Shown: one piece after another, positions 26,050 to 34,236 of the stretch | Numbering within the stretch: the first letter of the stretch is position 1 | Layout of the letters: every line of letters starts with the position of its first letter | From: Psychrobacillus sp. OK032 | GTDB taxonomy: Bacteria > Bacillota > Bacilli > Bacillales_A > Planococcaceae | Assembly (NCBI RefSeq): GCF_900111345.1 | Contig: NZ_FOGY01000005.1 | Location: 1 to 64,000 of the forward strand | Direction of reading: 5' to 3' | DNA length: 64,000 nucleotides | Position numbers and translations under genes: made by a program | The notes under the pieces: generated by a model | Seen by the model: only the letters and a program-made list of their open reading frames with translations | Told to the model about the DNA's origin: nothing | Database searches by the model: none

Positions 26050-26817
26050 ATGGAAATTACTCCATATTATCAAAAAAGTATTGAATGCTTACACTGCAAA
26101 AAACAATTTAAAACGACTAAAGTCCGATCTAAATTTGTCAAAGTAGATTCTTATACTTCAGATTTTCAACCCATCTATCAAAATAAGGAAATAAATCCTT
26201 TACTTTATAATATATTCGTTTGTAATCATTGCGGATTTTCATTTACAGAAGAGTTCTCCAAATACTTTGCACCTGGTATGAATGACGAAATTCAAAAAAA
26301 AATTGCAAACAAATGGGTTCCACGTTCATATGGAAATGAGAGAAGTATAGATGATGGCATTAACACATACAAACTAGGCATCTTTTGTGGGACTATTAAA
26401 AAAGAGAAATCCATCAATATTGCTGGTTTAGCACTCCGTACTGCTTGGTTATACCGTTTGCAACAAAAGCATGCAGATGAACGACGCTTTATCGGAATAG
26501 CAAGAGATCGCTATGCTGATTCCTATTCCAGCGGAGATTTTAGTGGAACGCAAATGTCTGAAACGAGAGTGCTCTACTTAATTGCAGAGTTATCCCGAAG
26601 AATTGGAGATGTGGAATACGCGATACGTTACTTTTCGAAAGTAATTGAAAAACAAAGTACATCACTTGAGCCTAAAATTGTAGAAATGGCAAAAGATCGT
26701 TGGCAAGAAATTCGGGACAATAAGAACAAAAGCGCAAGCGCCTATCTCTGCCCCGACAGGCAAATGGGACGGGAAGGCATCCTAAGCACGCCACATCCTG
26801 TGGCAACGGATGCATGA
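26050..26817 (+). CDS. DUF2225 protein with repeat-derived C-terminus
   Basis: 255 residues from the ATG at 26050, with AGAGGT 7 nt upstream. In-frame ATGs at 26011 and 26029 are alternatives. The N-terminus has two CxxC pairs (CLHC about 14-17 and CNHCGFSF about 59-66), suggesting zinc binding. The rest is helical with tetratricopeptide-like character (RIGDVEYAIRYFSKVIEK), as in DUF2225. The last 30 or so codons, from NKSASAYLCPDRQMGRE on, are family A repeat sequence, so the original stop has been lost and the protein carries a foreign tail. Function unknown. Confidence 0.8.
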   Translation: MEITPYYQKSIECLHCKKQFKTTKVRSKFVKVDSYTSDFQPIYQNKEINPLLYNIFVCNHCGFSFTEEFSKYFAPGMNDEIQKKIANKWVPRSYGNERSIDDGINTYKLGIFCGTIKKEKSINIAGLALRTAWLYRLQQKHADERRFIGIARDRYADSYSSGDFSGTQMSETRVLYLIAELSRRIGDVEYAIRYFSKVIEKQSTSLEPKIVEMAKDRWQEIRDNKNKSASAYLCPDRQMGREGILSTPHPVATDA

Positions 26818-27006
26818 CCCGCATCGTGCGTGCCCAGGAGGCAGCTCCCCAGCCACCACAGCTTTTTCACATTTGACCCCGAGGGGCAACGTTCTTCTGC
26901 GACGAGCTGTGCGCAGGAGCACATGGTTTTACTGCGACGAGCTTGCGCAGGAGCACATGGTTTTACTGCGACGAGCTTGCGCAGGAGCAAGGCGCTGGAG
27001 TCTGGA
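26727..27006 (+). repeat. Family A repeat with internal 34-bp tandem duplication
   Basis: Starts AAAAGCGCAAGCGCCTATC inside the DUF2225 gene and ends GGAGCAAGGCGCTGGAG. Near its 3' end the unit CTGCGACGAGCTTGCGCAGG plus AGCACATGGTTTTA is repeated, about 2.7 copies of 34 bp between 26900 and 26998. GCTTGCGCAGGAGC recurs in other family A copies. Confidence 0.88.
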
Positions 27007-27121
27007 CGTAGAAGCTCTTGTAGAAAGTTATCCACATATTAGAATTTTATTTTTCTAAGCAAAGAAAAAGAAGCCCTTTATTAATAACAGTTTCCTATCG
27101 CAAACATTAAAAATGTAATGT

Positions 27122-27166
27122 AAAATGACTATCAAATTGTGCATAGATTTGATAGTCATTTTTTTG
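27122..27166 (+). terminator. Intrinsic terminator downstream of DUF2225/repeat
   Basis: Long stem AAAATGACTATCAAAT / ATTTGATAGTCATTTT with about 9-nt loop, followed by TTTTT. It lies 300 bp past the DUF2225 stop, on the far side of the repeat, so it may be the gene's original terminator. Confidence 0.85.
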
Positions 27167-27302
27167 TTGCTACTTGGAGACTTTTGTTTAGATTTTTTAT
27201 TGAAACTTATACAGTGCCAGTTTGTTTAATAAAGAATAAAAATGTTGATGTTTTTGTGTTACAATTTTTATGAATACTAAATTTACAAAAGGACATATAA
27301 AC

Positions 27303-27761
27303 ATGAATAATATTAAATATATCAAATCTTATTTTCTTATGTTTCCAGCTATCTTTATAGGAACTATTGCAATGATATCATTTGGTGTGACTTCGAGTAT
27401 TTGGATTCAAAACATAATAATTTGGATATTAGGAACCGTTTTGGGTTCTATTTTTTTAATTAGGACAAAGGAAAGAAAAATTAGTAAAGGTAATTTTAGT
27501 AATATTATTATAATAGCTTTATTAGTTTTACCATTTTTGTTTAAAGATTTAGATGGAGTTCATCGATGGTTATCCTTTGGACCAATTAAACTATATATAG
27601 CAAGTATTATTTTGCCTTTATTAATTATTCATTTATGGAAATTCGCAATAAACAATCGTGGACGCTATGTAATATTGCTATTTCATCCAGATGCAGGTCA
27701 ATTAACTGCATTTGCATGTGCGATTGTAATAATCTCGTGGAAAAAATTAGTAATTGGATGA
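27303..27761 (+). pseudogene. SEDS (FtsW/RodA)-like membrane protein, N-terminal part
   Basis: 152 codons from the ATG at 27303, supported by AAAGGA 9 nt upstream. Four or so hydrophobic helices. SEDS-family landmarks are DGVHRWLSFGPIKL (FtsW/RodA: GxxRWxxxGPxxxQPSE) and HPDAGQLTAFACA (RodA: QPDLGT). The frame ends at a TGA right after an A6 run (27741-27746), and the rest of the protein continues in the +1-shifted frame from 27758. I treat this as the 5' half of a frameshifted gene. A pair of coupled genes is the alternative, because the TGA overlaps an ATG as ATGA. Confidence 0.65.
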
Positions 27762-28102
27762 TAAAGTTACTAAGTATTACAATTACAGCAGTCTTGGTTA
27801 TCGTTTCGTGGGTTTTTCTCGATGATTTAGCACCAGTTCCTTATGTTGAACATATTATTCTTTTAGTTGCGGACCTGGGGAATATCTGGTTCATTATAGG
27901 TATTTTCTCTCTTATATTATTACTATATCCATTCTTTTTTTACGGTAAAAAAAATATCATTTCTTTATCATTAGGGGTTTACTTTCTAACGACAATGTTG
28001 GTAACTTTATTTGGTAATTTCCCAATGCCAATTATGGGATATGGGACATCACCTGTTATCGGTTACTTAATTGCTATCACGTGGCTTAATAAAAACAAAT
28101 AA
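27758..28102 (+). pseudogene. SEDS-like membrane protein, C-terminal part
   Basis: 114 codons from an ATG that overlaps the stop of the upstream half (ATGA). Three or four hydrophobic helices. The end, GNFPMPIMGYGTSPVIGYLI, matches the C-terminal FtsW/RodA pattern (LP.TG.xLPFISYGGSS). The loop that holds the catalytic Asp in true SEDS polymerases (HTDFIFA) reads VEHIILLVADLG here, so the Asp is absent. Joined to the upstream half the protein would be only about 265 residues, against about 390 for RodA. Possibly a degenerate or regulatory SEDS relative. Confidence 0.6.
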
Positions 28103-28212
28103 AAATTCTGTTTAGAAAGTTATTAGACAAAATGGGGATTTAGTGAAATAACTGTTGAAAATAAATATATGGTATAGCTCCGTTTATTTAAGTGGGAAAT
28201 TTATTTTTATAT

Positions 28213-28240
28213 ACAAAAAGCACCGCAGTTGCGGTGCAAT
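28213..28240 (-). terminator. Intrinsic terminator after yutI
   Basis: Stem CACCGC (28221-28226) / GCGGTG (28231-28236) extended by A/T pairs. In the minus direction it ends CTTTTTG. Confidence 0.8.
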
Positions 28241-28257
28241 TAGTTGTATATTTTCAA

Positions 28258-28491
28258 TTAAAATACTTGTTCTACTTCCACTACTCCAGGTACTTCTTCT
28301 AAAAGAGCGCGTTCAATACCTGCTTTTAATGTAATTGTCGAACTTGGGCAAGTTCCGCAAGCCCCTAGAAGGCGTAGCTTTACAATACCGTCTTCTATGT
28401 CTACAAGCTCACAGTCTCCCCCATCACGTAGTAAAAATGGGCGCAATTTATCTAAAACTTCTTGTACTTGTGCATTCATTGTATCAGTCAT
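28258..28491 (-). CDS. yutI: NifU-like iron-sulfur scaffold protein
   Basis: 77 residues, the C-terminal NifU domain alone, with the cluster-binding motif GACGTCPSS (about 43-51) holding CxxC. GGAGTCG lies before the ATG at 28491. It is divergent from yuzD, as in B. subtilis. It probably carries 4Fe-4S clusters from the SUF system to target proteins. Confidence 0.93.
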   Translation of the reverse strand: MTDTMNAQVQEVLDKLRPFLLRDGGDCELVDIEDGIVKLRLLGACGTCPSSTITLKAGIERALLEEVPGVVEVEQVF

Positions 28492-28568
28492 ATCTATCGA
28501 CTCCTTTCATTATAATCATTATAATATCAGTAAGGGAAAAAATCCAATAAAGAATTCGAAGGAGCTAA

Positions 28569-28907
28569 ATGATGATGAAACCTCAAGCGTTAAATATAGA
28601 AATTTATGGTGCCGATATAGTGTGCGCCAGTTGCGTAAATGCGCCATCCTCCAAAGATACTTACGAATGGCTTCAAGCAGCAATTGACCGTAAATTTCCA
28701 GCAAATGAAGTAACGTTTACGTATATTGATATTGAGCAGCCAATTGAGAATGAGAAACAACAAGATATTGCAAACCGAATCGCAGAAGATGAGTTTTTCT
28801 ATCCACTTGTTATGATTAATGAAGAAGTGATCGGTGAGGGCTATATTCAGCTAAAACCAGTATATGCAGCACTAGAGAAATATGGGTATGTCACTGAAAT
28901 AGAATAA
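28569..28907 (+). CDS. yuzD: YuzD family protein (DUF1462)
   Basis: 112 residues, thioredoxin-like in outline: an N-terminal beta strand, then GADIVCASCVNAPSSKDTYE with a CxxC pair (about 17-20), then FTYIDIEQP and FFYPLVMINEEVIGEG, where the cis-Pro region of the fold lies. Strong residue agreement with B. subtilis YuzD. Three ATG codons stand near the start (28569, 28572, 28575), all behind GAAGGAG, so the exact start is uncertain by two residues. It may work in redox or Fe-S handling with its divergent neighbour YutI. That is inference. Confidence 0.88.
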   Translation: MMMKPQALNIEIYGADIVCASCVNAPSSKDTYEWLQAAIDRKFPANEVTFTYIDIEQPIENEKQQDIANRIAEDEFFYPLVMINEEVIGEGYIQLKPVYAALEKYGYVTEIE

Positions 28908-28953
28908 TAGAATTTCTCATTTGATGAGGAATTGATCAGTGTTCGTTGCTAAA

Positions 28954-29000
28954 ATAAAAACTTCGAAACAGCGTTTTATCGGCGCGCTTCGAAGTTTTTT
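28954..29000 (-). terminator. Bidirectional terminator between yuzD and yutJ
   Basis: Arms AAAAACTTCGAA (28956-28967) and TTCGAAGTTTTT (28988-28999) flank a second GCG-rich dyad. T runs in both directions between convergent genes. Confidence 0.85.
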
Positions 29001-29002
29001 CA

Positions 29003-30070
29003 TTATCCGTTATGTCGTTTATACATCCACAGCAATCCTGATTTCATTAGTCTTGCAATACGACCTGTAACTGAAATATCTGCCATGTAAGCAAATCCTT
29101 GCTTCTTCCCAAGAGATCCCATAAAACCTTTTAACTTAATTTCTGGCATTTCTTCAGGAAGCGGTAAACCTCTCCAACGGGCTTGTAAAACTTTGACTAT
29201 TTGCTCCGCTTGTTCTTCCGCTAATTGAGCACTTGGAGCAAAAGGTAGAGATGCACAATCTCCTAAAACGAAGACGTTCTCGTAATTTGGTAAATCATGA
29301 TATGGCGTTAATATAGCCCGACCAGAATTATCTTTTTCACCTGGTAATGCACGCACTGTAGCTGCTGGTTGGATACCTGCAGTCCATACAACCACATCTA
29401 CAGGGATAACCTCTTCATGATTATACAATTTATTTGGTTCTACTTTTGTTATATTTGAATTACTAACTACTTCTACATCGTTTGAATCGAACCACTTTTG
29501 CACATAGTTACTCAAACGTTCTGGGAAATCTCTTAAAATACGAGGGCTGCGATCAAATAATTTAATTCTTAAATCGGGACGACTCTCGCGAAGTTCACTA
29601 GCTAACTCTATTCCACTTAATCCTGCACCGACAATTCCTACGATTGACCCAGCAGAAAGTCCGCCGATCTTCGTGTATGTGTCACGAGACCGTCCAATCG
29701 TCTGAATACTATACGTAAATTCATCCGCACCAGGTACCCCATGATACTTATCTTCACAACCCAGTCCAATAACAAGGTCATCGTAAGAGACCACTTGACC
29801 ATCTGCTAATAATACTTGTTTGCCTTCTACATCAATTTCCGTAATTTCTCCATACTTAATCGTTAATTTATCACTTTCTGGGAATCCCACACGAACTTCA
29901 TGATCAGAGGATGTTCCAGCAGCTAATGAATAAAATTCGGTTTTTAAACTGTGAAATGGTGTTCGGTCAATTAAGGTGATTTCTACATCAAGCGGTAAAT
30001 TATTCGGCAACATACGCGACAATACCCGCATATTCCCATATCCTCCACCTAATAATACTAATTTTCGCAT
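29003..30070 (-). CDS. yutJ: NADH dehydrogenase-like flavoprotein YutJ
   Basis: 355 residues from the ATG at 30070 (MRKLVLLGGG), exactly the length of B. subtilis YutJ. GAGGGAT is upstream, and the ATG at 30085 lacks an RBS. Pyridine nucleotide-disulfide oxidoreductase fold with GGGYGNMRVL (FAD site), GIVGAGLSGIELA (NADH site, about 148) and VFVLGDCAS (about 268). It is a paralogue of YumB at 24077. Whether it feeds electrons to menaquinone or acts as another oxidoreductase is not known. Confidence 0.88.
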   Translation of the reverse strand: MRKLVLLGGGYGNMRVLSRMLPNNLPLDVEITLIDRTPFHSLKTEFYSLAAGTSSDHEVRVGFPESDKLTIKYGEITEIDVEGKQVLLADGQVVSYDDLVIGLGCEDKYHGVPGADEFTYSIQTIGRSRDTYTKIGGLSAGSIVGIVGAGLSGIELASELRESRPDLRIKLFDRSPRILRDFPERLSNYVQKWFDSNDVEVVSNSNITKVEPNKLYNHEEVIPVDVVVWTAGIQPAATVRALPGEKDNSGRAILTPYHDLPNYENVFVLGDCASLPFAPSAQLAEEQAEQIVKVLQARWRGLPLPEEMPEIKLKGFMGSLGKKQGFAYMADISVTGRIARLMKSGLLWMYKRHNG

Positions 30071-30197
30071 AATAATATCCCTCATCTCTCAATGTCATCT
30101 AAAATTATAAATGATTGTGATGCTTTTCACAAGGGAGCTTCTAAATTGACGGATAACGAAAAAAGGAGTAGCATGATTTTGTAGTGAGGTGACAGCT

Positions 30198-30434
30198 ATG
30201 AATCCTATGGTTGAATTTTGTATAAGCAACCTTGCAAATGGTTCTCAAGAAGCTTTTGAAATTTTAGAACAAGATCCTAACTTAGATGTACTTGAATATG
30301 GCTGCCTCAGTCATTGTTCACTTTGCTCCGAAACTTTACTCGCAATCGTAAATGGAGATGTAGTCGAAGGGGATTCTCCAGAAGATCTTGTGAAAAAAAT
30401 ATATGCATACATTGAAGAAAATCCGCTATTCTAA
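30198..30434 (+). CDS. yuzB: YuzB family protein (DUF1450)
   Basis: 78 residues from the ATG at 30198, behind GTGAGGTGA. The GTG at 30189 is part of that RBS. Same length as B. subtilis YuzB. Conserved cysteines stand in [13 protein letters not shown] (about 33-45) in a CxxxCxxC pattern that suggests metal or Fe-S binding. Its last codons and stop form the left arm and loop of the terminator. Divergent from yutJ, as in B. subtilis. Function unknown. Confidence 0.9.
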   Translation: MNPMVEFCISNLANGSQEAFEILEQDPNLDVLEYGCLSHCSLCSETLLAIVNGDVVEGDSPEDLVKKIYAYIEENPLF

Positions 30435-30456
30435 TAGTGGATTTTCTTCTTTTTTT
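30417..30456 (+). terminator. Terminator overlapping the yuzB stop codon
   Basis: Arms GAAAATCCGCTATT (30417-30430) and AATAGTGGATTTTC (30433-30446) with a very short loop formed by the stop codon, then a long T-rich run. It can also end the convergent yutF. Confidence 0.85.
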
Positions 30457-31219
30457 ATTCTATCCAATCATGTAATGATTCTAAACAATAAGTCGGTTGC
30501 TCATTTTTTCTTTGAACTTCCTCTGTTCGATTCACCCCACTATTCACATGCGCCGTATGAATGCCCATATGAATACCAGTTAAAATATCCGTTAGATAAT
30601 TGTCTCCAATCATAATCATCTCTTCTTTTTTATACCCGTATTTCTTTTGTATAAACTCTAGCATAAATGGTTGTGGTTTTCCTACAAATAATGGCTCGAC
30701 ACCCGTAGAGTGCTCGACTAATTTTGTAAAAGCTCCATTGCCCGGTATTAATCCCCTTTCATCTGGAAAAGCATGATCACTATTTGTCGAGATAAACGCT
30801 GCTCCTGCTCGAATAGAAAGACATGCAGTTGCAAGCTTCTCATAATTAATAGCGCGGTCAATTCCCATCACTACTACATCCGCAATATCCTCTGTCCGAA
30901 CTACATGTTTAGCGTCCAGTGCATCTTGTAATCCATTTTCCCCGATCATATACACCGATTTACCTTGAAAATGTTCCTCGATATAATTCGCAGCAGCAAT
31001 TGAGGAAGAGATAATATGGTCTATATCTACATGAATATCCATCTTCGCAATTTTTTCTTGCAGTTGTTTCTGAGTCATCGAAGAATTATTCGTTACAAAA
31101 AAGGGCTCGATACCATTGTTTTGTAAATAATGAACAAAATCCACAGCTTCTTTAATAGGTGTTGTCCCTCTATACACTGTTCCGTCTAAATCCAAGAAAT
31201 AAGCTTTATAATTTAACAT
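30455..31219 (-). CDS. yutF: HAD-superfamily phosphatase YutF
   Basis: 254 residues of the NagD/p-nitrophenyl phosphatase branch (TIGR01457). HAD motif I is FLDLDGTVYRG (about 8-18), motif II is FVTNNSSMT (about 40), and motif III/IV comprise the lysine in VGKPQPF and MIGDNYLTDI (about 204). It hydrolyses small phosphate esters in the cytoplasm. The start ATG (31219) overlaps the yutE stop by 14 bp, so the two genes are translationally coupled. Confidence 0.92.
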   Translation of the reverse strand: MLNYKAYFLDLDGTVYRGTTPIKEAVDFVHYLQNNGIEPFFVTNNSSMTQKQLQEKIAKMDIHVDIDHIISSSIAAANYIEEHFQGKSVYMIGENGLQDALDAKHVVRTEDIADVVVMGIDRAINYEKLATACLSIRAGAAFISTNSDHAFPDERGLIPGNGAFTKLVEHSTGVEPLFVGKPQPFMLEFIQKKYGYKKEEMIMIGDNYLTDILTGIHMGIHTAHVNSGVNRTEEVQRKNEQPTYCLESLHDWIE

Positions 31220-31667
31220 TGGAATCCTCTGGTAAAAAAGCAGAGACAGGCCCTAATTCATGGAGCAAATAACTTTCTACATGGCCAGGGAATTGTTTTA
31301 AATAAGCTAAATTCGTAACGAGTATTTGTTCTAATTTCTTATGATCAACTGCATAAAAGTGACGTACTAGTTCTTTTCTAAATTCAATTACTTCTTTTAA
31401 TGGAGCATCCATTTCTTGTGGAATAACTTTTTCATCCGTTAAAATATCGATAATATCATCATAACCACCAGGATCACGCATAATAAACCCGTCAATCATT
31501 GAATTTCCTACATCAATGATGGATTCAATCATATTATGACCTACGCGCTCTAGAGCTAATTTAGCTAGTTCGTCCGAATGCCAATCTGTTTTACCTTCTA
31601 TTAGTGTTAGTAACTTATTCATATGTGCGATTGTCTCAGCAATTTTTTTTCGATCTACAAAATACAT
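31206..31667 (-). CDS. yutE: DUF86/HepT-like protein YutE
   Basis: 153 residues from the ATG at 31667 (MYFVDRKKI), with CAGGAGG upstream. The frame extends to 31709 without support. Helical HEPN-type protein with the motif RKELVRHFY (about 109-117), which fits the RX4-6HxY signature of HepT toxins, whose Tyr can be AMPylated by an MNT partner. No MNT nucleotidyltransferase gene lies next to it. B. subtilis YutE is likewise solitary. It is coupled to yutF by overlap. Confidence 0.85.
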   Translation of the reverse strand: MYFVDRKKIAETIAHMNKLLTLIEGKTDWHSDELAKLALERVGHNMIESIIDVGNSMIDGFIMRDPGGYDDIIDILTDEKVIPQEMDAPLKEVIEFRKELVRHFYAVDHKKLEQILVTNLAYLKQFPGHVESYLLHELGPVSAFLPEDSNVKL

Positions 31668-31752
31668 TTGAAAGCCTCCTGAGTCATGTTCAGTTGATAT
31701 ATACCTCACTTCTATAGTACCATAATTCGTAGTAAGGAAGGAGTGTCACTAG

Positions 31753-32019
31753 ATGGAGCGATTTTTTTTATATGATGATGTGGAAGATACAAAAACGAGA
31801 TTCGTAGGTTTTACAGGGGATTCCCAAAGATATGATTTAGCTATCTTACAAAGCTCTCGTTTTTTTGGAAAAGTGCTTGTAATGGATATTCAATATGGTA
31901 GAGCAGCAATACTCGGACCAGACGATTTAGAAGAACCAGGCTATCTAGAGCATGTTTATAATAGAACGGAAGTAGAAGCAGAAGAATTAAGAGATTACTT
32001 AAGAGAATTACTAAACTAA
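31753..32019 (+). CDS. DUF3055 family protein
   Basis: 88 residues, acidic, no signal peptide. The pattern MERFFLYDD...TKTRFVGF, RYDLAI, GKVLVMDIQYGRAAILG and DDLEEPGYLEHV matches the small DUF3055 family of Bacillales. GTAAGGAAGGAGTG lies before the ATG. Divergent from yutE. Function unknown. A family B composite element follows about 50 bp after its stop. Confidence 0.8.
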   Translation: MERFFLYDDVEDTKTRFVGFTGDSQRYDLAILQSSRFFGKVLVMDIQYGRAAILGPDDLEEPGYLEHVYNRTEVEAEELRDYLRELLN

Positions 32020-32070
32020 GAAAAGTGTTGCGCAATATAGGTATACTGCGTCTTAGTGAGTCTAAATGAA

Positions 32071-32712
32071 GTGACCGCAATGATTTTCGCTGCAGGCGGA
32101 CGCTTTCCGCGGGGCGGGCGGTGAGCCTCCTCGTTGCTTTGCTCCTGCGGGGTCTCACCTGTCCCGCTTGATCCCGCAGGAGTCGCCGCCTTGCGCTGCA
32201 ATCGATGGGAATCTCTTGCTAATTTGGTATCTGCAATTATCAGAGATTTAAATTGATTAGGTCTACTACGCAATATTTATTAAACCTAAATAGAAAATGC
32301 TGTCTTAAAATATGTGAAGCTTTTTGCAGGATAAAGTTCGAATTATCCAACCATCTATCGGAAAATCATTGTCGTTTTAATCCAAGTAAACTTATTATTT
32401 TAAGATTTAATTGCTTTCACCAGTGATTTGGTTGCTCTCGTGCTGAATTTAGTTCCTTTCAGTGACTGGTTTGTTGCTCATAGCCATCTACTGGATTTAT
32501 TATTAGCAATACTACATAAGATTGAATTGAAAGTAGTGACCCTAATTAGTTAGCAAATATTGTGGATTGAAGCGAAAGGGCGGCGACTCCAGCGGGAATA
32601 GCGTTAGCCGAAGACCCCGCAGGAGCGCAGCTCCGAGGAGGCTGAGGCAACGCCCGCGGAAAGCGTCCGCCCTGTAGCGGAAATCTAAGCGGATACCGCC
32701 TTACGACGCACT
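32071..32712. repeat. Family B composite inverted element, copy 2
   Basis: Left arm 32071-32210 (GACCGCAATGATTTTCGCTG, GCGGACGCTTTCCGCGGG, GCAGGAGTCGCCGCC) and an inverted right arm 32565-32710. The middle carries monomers on the opposite strand to copy 1, with GCT/CCT cores at 32413, 32434, 32455 and 32476, an exact 21-bp period. Fills most of an 820-bp gap. Copy 1 at 13961 has the same design but the middle reads in the other direction. Confidence 0.88.
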
Positions 32713-32822
32713 CTGTCTATTACGCGAAGCCATAAGATGACTCAGTCGCAACTTTGTCTCGCTTGCATACAATATTTTATTAAACGAGCGGTAAGCTTCG
32801 GAAACAAATTTATTACCTAATA

Positions 32823-32867
32823 AAAAACCTAGAGTAAGATCATAAATGATCCTGCTCTAGGTTTTCT
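32823..32867 (-). terminator. Terminator overlapping the yutD stop codon
   Basis: Outer stem AAAACCTAGAG / CTCTAGGTTTT with an inner GATCATAAATGATC dyad. The yutD stop is in the loop. T run follows in the minus direction. Confidence 0.87.
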
Positions 32868-33181
32868 TGTATTGTTTCATCTATTACGGTCTTTTTTACT
32901 TTCGGTGCAACTCCCGTTTTTTTAATCAGAAAATACGCACAGCCGAAATTGCAATACTCATACAAATAATCTTTCATCGTACTTATTTTCGTATCAAATG
33001 TCGATTTATGATTTCGATCTTCAAAAAATCCTTTTAGACGAAGCTGGCCATATCCCCAGTCACCCATTATATAGTCGTACTTCGAGAGAATCTCACTATA
33101 TCGATCCATAAAAGCATCTTCTTTATATGCATCTCGGTAATTTTCTATAATTTCATATGTAAAACCTTCTGCAACTATCAT
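32840..33181 (-). CDS. yutD: YutD family protein (DUF1027)
   Basis: 113 residues. The core matches B. subtilis YutD: YEIIENYRDAYKEDAFMDRY, KYDYIMGDWGYGQLRLKGFF and YLYEYCNFGCAYFLIKK, with two conserved cysteines (NFGC). The tail after about residue 90 is longer and less conserved than in B. subtilis and partly encoded by the terminator arm. It lies 14 bp after lipA and is probably cotranscribed with it. Function unknown. Confidence 0.9.
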   Translation of the reverse strand: MIVAEGFTYEIIENYRDAYKEDAFMDRYSEILSKYDYIMGDWGYGQLRLKGFFEDRNHKSTFDTKISTMKDYLYEYCNFGCAYFLIKKTGVAPKVKKTVIDETIQENLEQDHL

Positions 33182-33195
33182 TCAATCACCATCCA

Positions 33196-34131
33196 TTAGC
33201 TATTTTGAGTAGCTAGAAGTTCCTCACCTTGTGCTTGTCTTTGTTTCGCTGCAGCATTTACTTGCTCATCTGCATGATAGCTACTTCTTACAAGTGGACC
33301 TGCTTCACAATGAGAGAAACCTTTACTCATTGCAATTTTACGTAATTCCCCAAACTCAGCAGGTGAATAATATTTTAGAACAGGTAAATGCTTTTTCGTT
33401 GGTTGTAAATATTGACCAATCGTCATAATATCTACATTGTTTGCACGAAGATCATCCATTACTTCTATTATCTCTTCATGTGTTTCCCCTAAACCTAACA
33501 TTAACGAAGACTTCGTTGGGATAGATGGTTGCATTTCTTTAGCACGACGCAGTAGTTCAAGCGAACGATCGTATTTTGCTCTTGCACGAACTCTTGGAGT
33601 TAATCGACGAACTGTTTCAATATTATGGTTCAAAATATCTGGTTTTGCATCCATTATGTTTCGGATATTTTGTTCAATTCCTCCCATATCAGAAGGCAGT
33701 ACTTCGATTGTCGTAAATGGATTTTTGCGACGGATTGCACGAATGGTTTCGGCAAAAACTTCTGAACCGCCATCTTTTAAATCGTCACGCGCTACCGCTG
33801 TTACTACTACATGTTTTAGATTCATTATAACAACAGAATCTGCAACGCGTTCCGGTTCTGCTAAATCTAATTCATTTGGTAGGCCTGTTTTAACCGCGCA
33901 GAAACGACAAGCACGAGTACAAACTGCCCCTAAAATCATAAAAGTAGCAGTTCTTCGAGAACCCCAACATTCATGAATATTCGGACATCTTGCTTCTTCA
34001 CAAACTGTATGTAAATTATTTTCGCGCATTAATTTTTTTAGACCCTTATAGTCTTCATTCGTATTGAGTTTTATTTTTAACCAATCTGGTTTGCGTTGAT
34101 GCTCTGATTTCGGTGGTTTACACGATGTCAC
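33196..34131 (-). CDS. lipA: Lipoyl synthase
   Basis: 311-residue radical SAM enzyme that inserts two sulfurs into protein-bound octanoate to make lipoate. The auxiliary cluster motif [12 protein letters not shown] (about 44-55) and the radical SAM motif CTRACRFC (CxxxCxxC, about 72-79) are complete, and the [10 protein letters not shown] end with the third auxiliary-cluster ligand serine is present. A GTG at 34131 behind GGAGTAGG is the start. It would serve lipoyl proteins such as GcvH, which is encoded at 55788, and depends on Fe-S supply from SUF. Confidence 0.96.
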   Translation of the reverse strand: MTSCKPPKSEHQRKPDWLKIKLNTNEDYKGLKKLMRENNLHTVCEEARCPNIHECWGSRRTATFMILGAVCTRACRFCAVKTGLPNELDLAEPERVADSVVIMNLKHVVVTAVARDDLKDGGSEVFAETIRAIRRKNPFTTIEVLPSDMGGIEQNIRNIMDAKPDILNHNIETVRRLTPRVRARAKYDRSLELLRRAKEMQPSIPTKSSLMLGLGETHEEIIEVMDDLRANNVDIMTIGQYLQPTKKHLPVLKYYSPAEFGELRKIAMSKGFSHCEAGPLVRSSYHADEQVNAAAKQRQAQGEELLATQNS

Positions 34132-34236
34132 TTGTACCTACTCCATTCTTCATAAACTGACTACACTGTTGTCAATGTACCATATTATTAGAATTCAAAC
34201 AACCTTCTGAACTCACACTTTCAGACCTAAAATGGC

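Noticed and set aside
27741-27761. Programmed ribosomal frameshift in the SEDS-like gene
   Set aside because: An A6 run alone is not a slippery heptamer with a clear downstream structure or internal SD; a plain indel or coupled genes explain it equally well.
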